From Paramicrobacterium sp051513965 (GTDB lineage Bacteria; Actinomycetota; Actinomycetes; Actinomycetales; Microbacteriaceae): a stretch of DNA of 64,000 nucleotides. Position numbers and translations under genes: made by a program. Within the stretch, counting starts at the first letter, position 1; the number at the start of each line of letters is the position of its first letter. The stretch covers positions 2,852,001 to 2,916,000 of the forward strand of contig NZ_CP195847.1 in NCBI RefSeq assembly GCF_051513965.1. Direction: 5' to 3'. Below are positions 17,176-25,799 of this stretch, in pieces. The notes under the pieces were generated by a model, which saw only the letters and a program-made list of their open reading frames with translations, ran no database searches and was not told where the DNA came from.

Positions 17176-18008
17176 TTGACTGCGCCTCCCGTCAGTCCGC
17201 GCACCAGCCAGCGCTGGGCGACGATCGTGAGAATGATGGCGGGCAGCGAGATGAGCGTGCTCGCCGCCATCAGGCCGCCGTAGTCGCTCGAGCCCTGCCC
17301 GATGAAGTTGAACGCGATGACCGGCAGAGGCATCGTGTTCGAGCTGGCCAGCGCCAGGGCGAACAGGAAGTAGTTCCACGAGAAGATGAAGCTCAGTGTC
17401 ACTGCGACCGAGATTCCCGGTGTCACCAGCGGCAGCACAACCTGCGTGAACCTCTGCCGAGGTGTGCATCCGTCGATCAGTGCGGCCTCCTCAAGGCTCT
17501 TGGGGATCTCCTCGTAGAAGGGGATCAGGAGCCAGATGCACAGCGGCAGCGTGATGATGAGGTGCGCGAGAATCAGCAGCATGAAGTTCAGCGCGTCATT
17601 CGACGGTGCGCCGATCTTCATCGACATGATGAAGAACGGAACCACGAACAGCACGCCCGGCGCCATGCGAGCAAGAAGGGTCGTGAACCCGATTCCCGGA
17701 ATCGTGCGTCGCGCGATCACGTAGGCTGCCGGAACCCCGAGCAGCAGTCCGAGAATCGTCGAACCGCCCGCGATGATGAAGCTGTTGCGGATGTAGTAGA
17801 TGAAGTCGAACCGTTCAAACAGGTTCGCGAAGTTGTCGATCGTGAGTGGCGTCGCCACGTTGAAGATGCTGCCTGTGATGTCCACGTTGCTGCGGAACGC
17901 AGACCACAGCATGAACAGCACCGGCACGAAGAAGATGAGCGCTGCGACGACGTAACCCACGTATGTGAGCGCGTATGTGCGTCGCCGGATGGTCGTGCTA
18001 CTCGACAT
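17172..18008 (-). CDS. ABC sugar transporter permease (MalG/CUT1 type)
   Basis: 278-residue permease with six predicted helices, the EAA loop (EEAALIDGCTPRQRFTQVVL) and the terminal RGLTGGAVK. ATG 18008 was chosen for its AAGAGGAG site; an upstream GTG-type extension lies within the partner permease. It overlaps the MalF-type gene by 11 bases and the dehydrogenase by four. Imports the substrate of the 13.6-26.5 kb cluster together with 17998-18933 and 18938-20239. Confidence 0.9.
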   Translation of the reverse strand: MSSSTTIRRRTYALTYVGYVVAALIFFVPVLFMLWSAFRSNVDITGSIFNVATPLTIDNFANLFERFDFIYYIRNSFIIAGGSTILGLLLGVPAAYVIARRTIPGIGFTTLLARMAPGVLFVVPFFIMSMKIGAPSNDALNFMLLILAHLIITLPLCIWLLIPFYEEIPKSLEEAALIDGCTPRQRFTQVVLPLVTPGISVAVTLSFIFSWNYFLFALALASSNTMPLPVIAFNFIGQGSSDYGGLMAASTLISLPAIILTIVAQRWLVRGLTGGAVK

Positions 18009-18933
18009 CGGTACTCCTCTTTCGCACAAAGGTGAAGATGGCGGCGATCAGGATGACCAGTACGAAGAGGCTCAGCTGAAGAGCTGCCGCATAGCTCGGT
18101 TCCTGATCGATGAAGGCTGCCCGGTAGCCGTACACGTTGAGGGTGTTCGTCGCGTTGACCGGACCGCCCTGAGTCATGATGTAGATCGTGTCGAAGAAGC
18201 GGATCAGGTCGACGGTGCGAAGCAGCATCGCGACCAGCAGCACCGAGCGCAGCAGCGGCAGCCCGACGAACAGAGCCTTCTTGACGGGACCAGCACCGTC
18301 GATGGATGCCGCTTCGAACGGCTCACTCGGAAGTGAGCGGATGCCTGCGGAGATGATGAGCGCCATGAACGGCGTCCACTGCCAGATGTCCACGATCGCG
18401 ATGGACCACGGAGCCATCTCCCGGCTGCCGAGCCAGACGACGGGGTCGAGGCCGACCGCCTGCAGAAGCTGGTTCGCGGCTCCCAGCGTCGGGTCGTAGA
18501 TGAGCATCCAGACGAGCGCCACAGCGACTGACGCCGTGATGGCCGGGATGAGCATGAGGCCCTGGAACACAGCACGACCAGGGACGTCGCGGCTCAGCAG
18601 GTAGCCGAGCGCAAGCCCGAGAAGGGTCTCGACGACGAGACAGACGATGAACAGTTGAAGCGTCACGAAGAGCGAGTTCCAGAACTCGGGGTTCTGGAAC
18701 ATCGTGGCGAAGTTCTCGAAGCCGACGAACCCGTTGTTGTTCCCTGCGATGTCCTGGTCTGTCAGCGAGAGCCAGATCGTGTAGAGAACCGGAAGGAGCA
18801 CCAGCGCCACTGTGGCGATGAGTGCCGGTATGAGGAACGGAAGCGTCCCCTGGGACACGGGGTCGAAAGACTTTCGACCCCGTGCCACCGGGCGCTGACC
18901 CCGTGGTGTGATGATGGTCCGCGTCGTAGACAT
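17998..18933 (-). CDS. ABC sugar transporter permease (MalF/CUT1 type)
   Basis: 311-residue permease. After a cytoplasmic, positively charged N-terminus of about 30 residues come six helices, the FVGFENFATMF loop, the EAA loop (FEAASIDGAGPVKKALFVGL) and TQGGPVNATNT. Starts four bases after the binding-protein stop. An unusual 29-base perfect palindrome is embedded in its N-terminal codons (18856-18884). Confidence 0.9.
   Translation of the reverse strand: MSTTRTIITPRGQRPVARGRKSFDPVSQGTLPFLIPALIATVALVLLPVLYTIWLSLTDQDIAGNNNGFVGFENFATMFQNPEFWNSLFVTLQLFIVCLVVETLLGLALGYLLSRDVPGRAVFQGLMLIPAITASVAVALVWMLIYDPTLGAANQLLQAVGLDPVVWLGSREMAPWSIAIVDIWQWTPFMALIISAGIRSLPSEPFEAASIDGAGPVKKALFVGLPLLRSVLLVAMLLRTVDLIRFFDTIYIMTQGGPVNATNTLNVYGYRAAFIDQEPSYAAALQLSLFVLVILIAAIFTFVRKRSTDVE
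18856..18884. repeat. 29-base palindrome inside the permease N-terminal codons
   Basis: CACGGGGTCGAAAG, a single A, then CTTTCGACCCCGTG: 14-base perfect arms with a one-base centre. It covers the codons around residues 17-26 (RKSFDP region), the poorly conserved cytoplasmic tail. It could form a cruciform or an mRNA hairpin just after the start codon. Confidence 0.7.
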
Positions 18934-18937
18934 ATGC

Positions 18938-20239
18938 CTATTTCTTGTCGAGCTGCTTGTTCAGTTCGGTCTGGATTTCCTTGGCGGCCTCTTCGGCGGT
19001 GGCTTCGCCGAGAATCACCTTGCCGATGGCGTCACCGATGGTCTCTCGCATGCTCGGCGCCTTGGTGCCGACCGGGCCGACTTCGGTGTTGCCGTTCTCC
19101 TGGATGTCAGCGACGGCCTCGAGCCACTGCTTCTCTGTCGGGCTGGAGAAGTTCTCGACGTAACTCGGGTCCTCGGCGACCGAGTCGCGCGGAGGAGCGA
19201 TCTCTGCCTTCGTCAGCTCCAGCTGAATCTCAGGTGAGGTCGCCCACTGGATGAACTCCCACGCGGCGTCCTTCTTCTCTGAGTACGCAGACATCGCGAT
19301 TCCCCATGACAGCGCCGTCGGCGCAGCCTCTACGGAACCGGCGGGCATCTTTGCGACACCGACGGAGTCGCTGACCGTGCTGTTCTTCGGATCGAACACT
19401 GAGTTCAGCTCGTTGCTCGACTCGAGCTCCATGGCCACCTTGCCCTGTGCGAACAGGTTCGACGACTCCGTGAAGCTGTAGTTGATCACGCCCTTCGGGC
19501 CGTAGTCGCGTGCGAGTGTCGCATACTCGTCGATCGCCTTCACCGCGCCGGGCTGGTCGAAGTTGGCCGTGCCCTTGTCGTTCGTCCACTCGACTCCCTC
19601 GCCGTGAAGGAAGGGACCGAAGGTGAACGGAATCGCCGCCGAGGCACCGCGGAGTGTGATGGGCGTGATGTCGCCCTTCTCCTTGATCGTCTTGGCAGCA
19701 GCGAGCACATCGTCGATGGTCTCGGGAACATCGAGGCCGAGCTCCTCGAAGACATCGGTGCGGTAGTAGAGCACCGGGCCTTCGATGTTGATCGGCGCGG
19801 CGATGATGTTGCCATCGGCATCCTTCATTCCGTCGATTGCCGACGGCGAGAAGTCATCCGCCTTGTACGAGTCGGGAGCCTTGGACATGTAGTCATCGAG
19901 CGGCTCGTAGTAGCCCGCGCCCGAGAACTGCGGTCCTTCTCGAGACGGCAGCGACATGTAGACGTCCATCGCCGAGCTCTTCGACTGCAGGTTCAGGAGG
20001 ATGCGGTCACGAGCTTGCTGCTCTGCGAAGGTCTGCACGTTGACCTTGATGCCGCTCTCCTCCTCGAACTGGCTGATGAGCGGCTCGATGCCTCTCTGCC
20101 ACGGGTGGTTGGACAGCACGACATTGATGGCGCCGCCACTTTCTGAGGAGCCCTCTCCGGGCGACCCGCAGGCCGTGGCCGTGCCGGCGATGAGTGTCGC
20201 CGCAGCGATGACACCCACCCTCCGAGCGATTCTTGACAT
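18938..20239 (-). CDS. ABC sugar transporter substrate-binding lipoprotein
   Basis: Extracellular binding protein of 433 residues with a lipoprotein signal (MSRIARR, hydrophobic core, lipobox TATAC with Cys24) and a CUT1 fold (NHPWQRGIEPLISQFEEESG, later WGIAMSAYSEKKDAAWEFIQW). AAGGAGGAA precedes the ATG. It follows the PFK-type gene after 47 bases that contain a strong hairpin, an arrangement often used to give the binding protein its own mRNA level. The ligand is inferred to be the sugar processed by the neighbouring enzymes. Confidence 0.9.
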   Translation of the reverse strand: MSRIARRVGVIAAATLIAGTATACGSPGEGSSESGGAINVVLSNHPWQRGIEPLISQFEEESGIKVNVQTFAEQQARDRILLNLQSKSSAMDVYMSLPSREGPQFSGAGYYEPLDDYMSKAPDSYKADDFSPSAIDGMKDADGNIIAAPINIEGPVLYYRTDVFEELGLDVPETIDDVLAAAKTIKEKGDITPITLRGASAAIPFTFGPFLHGEGVEWTNDKGTANFDQPGAVKAIDEYATLARDYGPKGVINYSFTESSNLFAQGKVAMELESSNELNSVFDPKNSTVSDSVGVAKMPAGSVEAAPTALSWGIAMSAYSEKKDAAWEFIQWATSPEIQLELTKAEIAPPRDSVAEDPSYVENFSSPTEKQWLEAVADIQENGNTEVGPVGTKAPSMRETIGDAIGKVILGEATAEEAAKEIQTELNKQLDKK

Positions 20240-20277
20240 CGTTCCTCCTTGATCGATATTTCGGTGTATTGCGTTGC

Positions 20278-20304
20278 CTTGTCGCGCTAGGGAAGCGCGA
20301 CAAG
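20278..20304 (-). terminator. Intercistronic hairpin between PFK-type kinase and binding protein
   Basis: CTTGTCGCGCT, five-base loop, AGCGCGACAAG: an 11-base perfect stem spanning the kinase stop codon. Within one operon it is more likely an attenuator or mRNA 3'-end stabiliser than a full terminator. Confidence 0.55.
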
Positions 20305-21378
20305 TCGTGAAAGCCAGGTATGAAATGACCCGAGTTCGCGCGGGTCATGTGAGATCCACTCGTCGGGCACATGTCGCACGTGCCCGCCGACGTCGGTCAG
20401 TGCCACGGGAGTGATCGCTCCGTCGCCGTCGATGCCCGCCATCACATCTGTCGGGCCTTCGGCATCGAGGAGCCAAGATCCAGCCGCAGCGCCGAGTCGG
20501 TATGCCTCGTTCGCGTCAATGGGGCTGACGAGCGCCGAGTTGCAGCGCTGCGCAGTGCCGAGCACCTCGCCTCGTGCGGTGACGCCGAGACGCTCCGCCG
20601 TCGCCTGCGCGAGCACGCGCGCGATTCCCCCGTGGATGAGCTGAGTGTGGTTCTGCGCTTTGACCGGCTGCTGGGTCAGTTCCGGTGCCACTCCTTCACT
20701 GACGATGACGAGAGCCCGACCCTTACCAGAGACGATACGGTCGACGTCAGCGAAGTACTGCTCAAGATCGAATGACCTCTCGGGCGTGAGCACGAAGTCG
20801 GCAGCGTACTCCGGGTCGTGCGCGTAGTAGCTGCCAGCGAGGGCGAGCCACCCGGTGTCCCGGCCCATGACCTCGACGACCCGCACCTTCTCGACGCTGC
20901 TCATCGCCTCGTGATCGCGCCCCATGTCGGTGATGGTCGACGCCAGGAAGCGGGCTGCTGATGGGAACCCCGGCGTGTGATCGACTCCGACAAGATCGTT
21001 GTCGATGGTCTTAGGGATGCCGACGACGCGGAGCGCGACTCCTCGCTGCTGGGCACGCGCGGAGATCGCTCCGAGAAACGCCATCGTGCCGTTGCCGCCG
21101 ATGAGGCTGAGGGATGTCACGCCGGCCTTCTCGAGGTTCTCGACGATCACATCGAGGTCGTCTGAGGTCACTGCGCGCCTGCCGCCCTGCAGCCAGGACC
21201 CCGCACGCTGCAACTCACTCGCGCTGGGCGTCTCGCGCGTGAAGTCACCGCCCACAAGCGCGTTAGGTCCGCCGCGTCCGAACAGCAGCGGCTCTGCCCC
21301 GACAGCGTCGATGAACCCCGCAAGGCTGCGGTTCACGACTGCTGTGGGAGCGCCTGTCTGCGCGATTGCGACGGTCAT
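20287..21378 (-). CDS. 6-phosphofructokinase-family sugar kinase
   Basis: 363-residue PfkA-superfamily enzyme. The phosphate-donor motif reads GGNGT (about residues 94-98), where most relatives have GGDGT or GGDGS, and the substrate motif is PKTIDND with Lys, the pattern of pyrophosphate-type PFKs; MGRDTGW and RVLGTAQR-like segments follow. Its ATG overlaps the stop of the aldehyde dehydrogenase (TAATG). In a cluster with a YihT-like aldolase the expected reaction is phosphorylation of 6-deoxy-6-sulfofructose to the 1-phosphate, the step carried out by PFK-type kinases in one variant of sulfoglycolysis. Fructose- or tagatose-6-phosphate are alternative substrates. Confidence 0.85.
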   Translation of the reverse strand: MTVAIAQTGAPTAVVNRSLAGFIDAVGAEPLLFGRGGPNALVGGDFTRETPSASELQRAGSWLQGGRRAVTSDDLDVIVENLEKAGVTSLSLIGGNGTMAFLGAISARAQQRGVALRVVGIPKTIDNDLVGVDHTPGFPSAARFLASTITDMGRDHEAMSSVEKVRVVEVMGRDTGWLALAGSYYAHDPEYAADFVLTPERSFDLEQYFADVDRIVSGKGRALVIVSEGVAPELTQQPVKAQNHTQLIHGGIARVLAQATAERLGVTARGEVLGTAQRCNSALVSPIDANEAYRLGAAAGSWLLDAEGPTDVMAGIDGDGAITPVALTDVGGHVRHVPDEWISHDPRELGSFHTWLSRLVALP

Positions 21379-22826
21379 TATGCACTCGTTCGTGTGGCGA
21401 TCGTGCGGAAGTGCTGGTGAGCTTCGAGCCCCTGGCGACCGCCCTCGTACCCGAGACCGGACAGCCCGATGCCGCCGAACGGCGCACCGGGGTAATTCGG
21501 AGTCGCCGTGTTGATGCCGATGATGCCGGCGCGGAACTGCGCCGCAACGGCATCCGCTCTGCTCTCATCGTCCGTGCACACGTAGCTCGCGAGCCCGTAA
21601 CCGGAGCTGCGCTGCAGGGCGAGCGCTTCATCGAGGTCGTCATAGACGATGACACCGGCCGCCGGGCCGAAGACTTCGTCCGCGACGAGCGTTGACGACG
21701 GTGCCGCATTCAGGACGAACTGCGGGGCCGCGTAGTGCCCCTCATCCGGAACAGCGGCGGTGTCGATCAGAGCGCTGCCGCCAGTAGACACGGCTTCGTT
21801 CACGAGCTCAGCGACGCGAGCAGGGTCCTTCGCCGGTGCGAGCGGACCAAGATCCGTTGCGGCATCGCGCGGGTCCCCGATGACGAGCGCGGAGGTCGCC
21901 TCGACGAGCGCATCGCGAAAGTCCCCTTCGAGCGCCCGGGGAATCAGCACGTTGTTCGCGCCGATGCACGACTGCCCGTTGTTGCGGAACTTCGCGATCA
22001 TCAGGGTGTCGACGGCGCTTCTGACATCCGCGTCATCGAGGACGACGAAGGATGCGTTGCCGCCGAGTTCCATCACCGCCGGGGTGAAGCGCGGTGCGAT
22101 CTGCTCATTGATGATGCGGCCCACTCGCGTGGAGCCGGTGAACGAGACGCAGTCGACCTGCTCAAGCCACGTGTTGACGACGTCGGAGGGCGAACCGAGC
22201 ACCGTGTTGACGACACCGGCAGGCACGAAGCGGTCGAGCAGCGCTGAGAGCCGCAGCGATGACAGCGCCGCGAGCTCGGCGGCACGGAAGACGACTGTGC
22301 AACCCGCCGCGAGCGCTGCCGCGATCTTGCGTGCCGGAATGGAGACGGGGAAGTTCCAGGGCGTGATCACTGCGACAACCCCCATCGCCTGAGGCTGAAC
22401 GCGATGGGTGATGCCCGGGATCACGTTGAAGTATTCGTCGCGCTGATCTTCAAGCAGATCTGCGAACGCCTCGAAGTACACGGCCGAGAAGTTGATCTCA
22501 CCCTGTGCTTCGGCGAGGCGCTTTCCGGTTTCGGTGCTGAGCAACCAGGCCCAACTGTTCTCGTCGGATGCTGCGGCCTCCTCACGCAGGGCGGTGGCGA
22601 TCGCGCGGAGAGCAGCGACACGTTCGCTGACTTCGGTGGACGACCATGACGGGAACGTTGACCGCGCGGCATCCAGTGCCCGCTTTGCGTCGTCGGCGGT
22701 GCCGTTCAGCACCTGACCGAAAACAGCTCCGTCGATGGGGCTGACGGCCTCGATGAAACAACGGCCGGAAGCATCCGTGATCTCTTCGCCTGCGATTCGA
22801 ATTCCGCTTGCTGTCTGCTGGTTCAC
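21378..22826 (-). CDS. NAD(P)-dependent aldehyde dehydrogenase (GabD/SlaB-like)
   Basis: 482-residue aldehyde dehydrogenase: TPWNFPVSIPARKIAAAL, FTGSTRVGRII, the general base in VMELGGNAS, catalytic Cys in NNGQSCIGANN, and the C-terminal EVFGPAA and PFGGIGLSG segments. GTG 22826 overlaps the stop of the dehydratase gene by four bases; the longer open frame enters that gene and was rejected. GabD-type enzymes oxidise succinate semialdehyde, but in sulfosugar pathways a close relative oxidises sulfolactaldehyde to sulfolactate, which would fit the YihT-like aldolase and TauE-type exporter here. Confidence 0.88.
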   Translation of the reverse strand: MNQQTASGIRIAGEEITDASGRCFIEAVSPIDGAVFGQVLNGTADDAKRALDAARSTFPSWSSTEVSERVAALRAIATALREEAAASDENSWAWLLSTETGKRLAEAQGEINFSAVYFEAFADLLEDQRDEYFNVIPGITHRVQPQAMGVVAVITPWNFPVSIPARKIAAALAAGCTVVFRAAELAALSSLRLSALLDRFVPAGVVNTVLGSPSDVVNTWLEQVDCVSFTGSTRVGRIINEQIAPRFTPAVMELGGNASFVVLDDADVRSAVDTLMIAKFRNNGQSCIGANNVLIPRALEGDFRDALVEATSALVIGDPRDAATDLGPLAPAKDPARVAELVNEAVSTGGSALIDTAAVPDEGHYAAPQFVLNAAPSSTLVADEVFGPAAGVIVYDDLDEALALQRSSGYGLASYVCTDDESRADAVAAQFRAGIIGINTATPNYPGAPFGGIGLSGLGYEGGRQGLEAHQHFRTIATRTSA

Positions 22827-24004
22827 TGTGCCTCCTGCGCGAGTTGGATGAGATGTGGTGTGAGCGGCTCGAGATCGATGTCGAGTCCCACTCCGATGCC
22901 TGTGGGAACGCGAACCGTTCCGGCATTGGTGAGCAAGTGGTCCACCGGTTCGCGAACGGGGTTCTGACGGATATCCCATTCGAGCCAAGGGGTGGTCGGG
23001 TTCGCGGCGGCGAGCTGAATCGACACCGCCGTCGAGTACGCACCGTTGTAAAGGTGAGGAGTGACCTGCGTGCCCGTTCCCTCGGCAGCCTTCACGATGC
23101 GCTGGTATTCGGTTACTCCACCGACCTTGCCCACGTCGGGTTGGACGAGCGTCACACCCGGCTGAGCCAAGTACGGCGTGAACGCTTCGGCCCCGTAGAG
23201 ATTCTCTCCCGTCGCGATGGGCATTCCGGTGGCGCTGTGGACCTGAGCGAGGTCGCTGGGCTCATCACCCGTGACCGGCTCTTCGAGCCACTCGACATCG
23301 AATTCTCGGAGCAGTGGAACCATGCCGATTGCTTCGGCGGGGCTCCACCCCTGGTTGGCATCTGCGAAGAGAGCGAAATCGTCTCCGAGTACACGCCGCG
23401 CATCAGAGAGATTGGCCTCATCGTTGTCTCTGCCAAAGCCCAGTTTGATCTTGGCAGCGCGGAGACCGAGCTCGAGGCATCGCTCGGCTGACGCGACAAC
23501 TCCCTTCGGCCCGAGACTCGAACCGTAGACGGGGATCTCAGAACGAACCTCGTCGCTGAGCAGCGACGCGAGCGGCGTGCCCTGCGACTCAGCTGCGCGG
23601 ATCCAGAACGCCTGATCGATCGCGCTGATGGCCTGGTAGACCGGACCGATCGCTCCCCACTGTCGTGCGACGCGCGTCAGCGACGACAGAAGGAGCTCAC
23701 GCACGTCAGCGGTATCGGAGAACGTTCTGCCGACGAGAAGCGGTGCGACGCCTTCGTCCACCGTTGCGACACGCTCTCGCCAACCCCATGAGGGGTAGTT
23801 CACCCAGGTTTCGGCCGTCGCGACTGTTCCATCGACAAACTGCACGTCGACAAGGAACATAACGCGATAGTCGAGCGCACCGAAGGACATCGCGACGCCA
23901 GAGTCGATCGGAGCCCGAAAGACCCGACACGACACGGCCGCGACTTCGACCGGCGGGATCGTTGCCCGCGGGACGAATTCACATAGATGCGCGTTTTCAA
24001 ACAT
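22823..24004 (-). CDS. Enolase-superfamily sugar-acid dehydratase (mandelate racemase/MLE group)
   Basis: 393-residue protein with an N-terminal capping domain and a beta barrel carrying the superfamily catalytic set: KIK in AAKIKLGFG, three metal ligands in DANQGW, WLEEP and ATGENLY, and the His base in TPHLYNG; DVGKVGGVTE lies between. Such enzymes dehydrate aldonic acids to 2-keto-3-deoxy acids. I start at ATG 24004; there is no good ribosome-binding site, and longer frames run into the DeoR gene. In this operon it could act on a gluconate-like (possibly sulfonated) acid. The exact substrate is unknown. Confidence 0.85.
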   Translation of the reverse strand: MFENAHLCEFVPRATIPPVEVAAVSCRVFRAPIDSGVAMSFGALDYRVMFLVDVQFVDGTVATAETWVNYPSWGWRERVATVDEGVAPLLVGRTFSDTADVRELLLSSLTRVARQWGAIGPVYQAISAIDQAFWIRAAESQGTPLASLLSDEVRSEIPVYGSSLGPKGVVASAERCLELGLRAAKIKLGFGRDNDEANLSDARRVLGDDFALFADANQGWSPAEAIGMVPLLREFDVEWLEEPVTGDEPSDLAQVHSATGMPIATGENLYGAEAFTPYLAQPGVTLVQPDVGKVGGVTEYQRIVKAAEGTGTQVTPHLYNGAYSTAVSIQLAAANPTTPWLEWDIRQNPVREPVDHLLTNAGTVRVPTGIGVGLDIDLEPLTPHLIQLAQEAQ

Positions 24005-24057
24005 TGCATGCAGTGTTGCACGACGAAGAATCGTGGTCAAGCCCTGCCGCGAAAAAG

Positions 24058-24846
24058 TTATGGAAGCACGAACGAAACGCCAGCAGCTTCGATCGAGCGC
24101 GCGAGGCTCGGCTCCCACGCTTGGTCCGTCGCGATGCGCGAGATGCGCTCAAGGCCACAGACGCGAACGGCTCCGCTCGCATCCGCCTTTGTGGAGTCCA
24201 CCGCCAAGATCACCTCGCCGGCGGCGTCGATGAGCGCCCGCTTCGTCGCGAGTTCGACGGAGCTGTGCACGTAGAGGCCATTCGCGTTGACGGCGCTTGC
24301 CCCGAGGATCAGGACATCAATTCTGAGCTCGCGCAAGGCGGCGACCGCGCCGGGACCGACCATCGCCTGGTTCTCGTGCAGCAGATCACCGCCGATGCCG
24401 ATGACGCGGATCTCCGGCCAGTCCAACATGCTTGCCAACACGGGAACGGAGTGGGAGATGATACAGCCACTGAAGCTCGGCGCGAGCTCGACCGCGCACA
24501 CGTGAGCTGTCGTGCCAGCATCGATGCCGAGCACTCCCTCCCGCGGCAGTATCGTACGGACGACGTCCGCCACACGCTGCTTCGCGCGGGAGTTGCTGCT
24601 CGTGCGTCCCGCGAAGCTCACGGGCGATTGACGATCAGGCGAGATGCGAGCTCCGCCATGGACAAGTTCGAGCTCACCCTCATCCGCAAGCTGTTTCAGG
24701 TCGCGTCGAATCGTCATCTCGGCCACGCCGAACTCTTCGCTGAGCGCGTGAACCGCTACATGACCGACCCGGAAGAGTCGTTCCAGAATAAGAATTCTGC
24801 GTCGCTCGGCGCCGCCGTGTCGAAGTGATTCTCCCCAGGTGCTCAC
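24058..24846 (-). CDS. DeoR-family transcriptional regulator
   Basis: 262-residue repressor: N-terminal DeoR helix-turn-helix (RRRILILERLFRVGHV, then VAEMTIRRDLKQLADEGEL) and a sugar-phosphate-sensing C-domain (GIDAGTTA, GGDLLHE, LILGASAV, VILAVDSTK). I placed the start at GTG 24846; the frame continues upstream but without family similarity, and no start has a strong ribosome-binding site. First gene of the 11-gene minus-strand operon and divergent from the YihT-like aldolase; a perfect palindrome lies in the shared promoter. Sulfoquinovose operons elsewhere use a DeoR-type repressor (CsqR/YihW), consistent with the proposed role. Confidence 0.87.
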   Translation of the reverse strand: MSTWGESLRHGGAERRRILILERLFRVGHVAVHALSEEFGVAEMTIRRDLKQLADEGELELVHGGARISPDRQSPVSFAGRTSSNSRAKQRVADVVRTILPREGVLGIDAGTTAHVCAVELAPSFSGCIISHSVPVLASMLDWPEIRVIGIGGDLLHENQAMVGPGAVAALRELRIDVLILGASAVNANGLYVHSSVELATKRALIDAAGEVILAVDSTKADASGAVRVCGLERISRIATDQAWEPSLARSIEAAGVSFVLP

Positions 24847-24878
24847 ATCTTGAAGCGTAGCAATGCTCTGATAGAGTG

Positions 24879-24893
24879 CGAACACAATGTTCG
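24879..24893. promoter_or_regulatory. Candidate DeoR operator in the divergent promoter
   Basis: CGAAC-ACAAT-GTTCG, perfect five-base arms, midway between the DeoR start and the aldolase start. The CGAAC/GTTCG arms are of the kind bound by DeoR-family repressors. Probably controls both directions. Confidence 0.55.
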
Positions 24894-24923
24894 ATTTCTC
24901 ACATTTTACGGACTGAGGTTCCA

Positions 24924-25787
24924 ATGTCTGATCCGACGATTCTCGCTCGCCCTTCCGGCGGCTATGCCATGCTCGCTGTCGACCAGCGTGAGGCACTTCG
25001 CGACATGATGTCGACCGCGCGCTCCACTGACATCAGCGACAGCGACATGACCGACTTCAAGGTCGCGGCTGCACGAGTTCTGACGCCATACGCATCGGCG
25101 GTTCTTGTCGACAAGGAATTCGGATGGGATGCCGTCATTGACGACGAAGCCGTCGCCCCAACGTGCTCCCTCATCGCCGCCGCAGACCACTTCGTCGCCG
25201 GCGCTGGCGAGTTCGTTCGCGAGTCCACGTTCGACACCGGCCTCGACATCGAGAAGCTGAAGGCGCAGGGCGCCAAGGCGCTCAAGCTGCTGATCCTCTG
25301 GCGTGAAGACCGCGATCCGCAGGAGCGCATCGACCAGGTGACTGAGTTCGTGGATGTCTGCCGCAAGCATGATCTCGTGTCAGTCATCGAGCCCGTGTCT
25401 CGTGGCCGCTGGGACGGCGCTCCCTCCGACGTCGAAGCTGGTGTTCTTGAAGCAGCACGTGAGCTTGGCGATCTGGGCGCCGACATCTACAAGGCCGAAG
25501 TTCCCTTCAAGGGCAAGGCAGATGACGCGTCGGTCTTCGATGCGTGCCGCGAGCTCAGTGACACGATCAATGGCCCCTGGGTCGTTCTGTCGTCAGGGGT
25601 CGACGCCGAACGTTTCCCTGAAGCAGTGGGCATCGCCTGCCGAGCAGGGGCGTCAGGCTTCCTCGCGGGTCGCGCCGTCTGGGCGTCAGTGCTGGGTGCG
25701 CCGTCGACAGTCGAGGAGCTCACCGCCACTTCCATTCCCCGCCTGAAGCGACTCGGTGAAGTCGTGGATGACAACATTCGACACTGA
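24924..25787 (+). CDS. YihT-like 6-deoxy-6-sulfofructose-1-phosphate aldolase (class I)
   Basis: 287-residue class I aldolase. The whole length lines up with E. coli YihT as I recall it: SGGYAMLAVDQREALRDMM at 11-29, LTPYASAVLVD, GAKALKLLILWR at 116-127, SVIEPV, LGDLGADIYKAEVP with the Schiff-base Lys at residue 190 (YihT Lys193), WVVLSSGVD, and GASGFLAGRAVW. YihT splits sulfofructose 1-phosphate into dihydroxyacetone phosphate and sulfolactaldehyde. LacD-type tagatose-bisphosphate aldolases are the alternative but resemble it less. It is followed after 12 bases by a TauE/SafE exporter and runs divergent from the PFK/ALDH/importer operon. Substrate assignment is a strong inference, not shown. 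Confidence 0.82.
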   Translation: MSDPTILARPSGGYAMLAVDQREALRDMMSTARSTDISDSDMTDFKVAAARVLTPYASAVLVDKEFGWDAVIDDEAVAPTCSLIAAADHFVAGAGEFVRESTFDTGLDIEKLKAQGAKALKLLILWREDRDPQERIDQVTEFVDVCRKHDLVSVIEPVSRGRWDGAPSDVEAGVLEAARELGDLGADIYKAEVPFKGKADDASVFDACRELSDTINGPWVVLSSGVDAERFPEAVGIACRAGASGFLAGRAVWASVLGAPSTVEELTATSIPRLKRLGEVVDDNIRH

Positions 25788-25799
25788 GCTCCGTCACTC

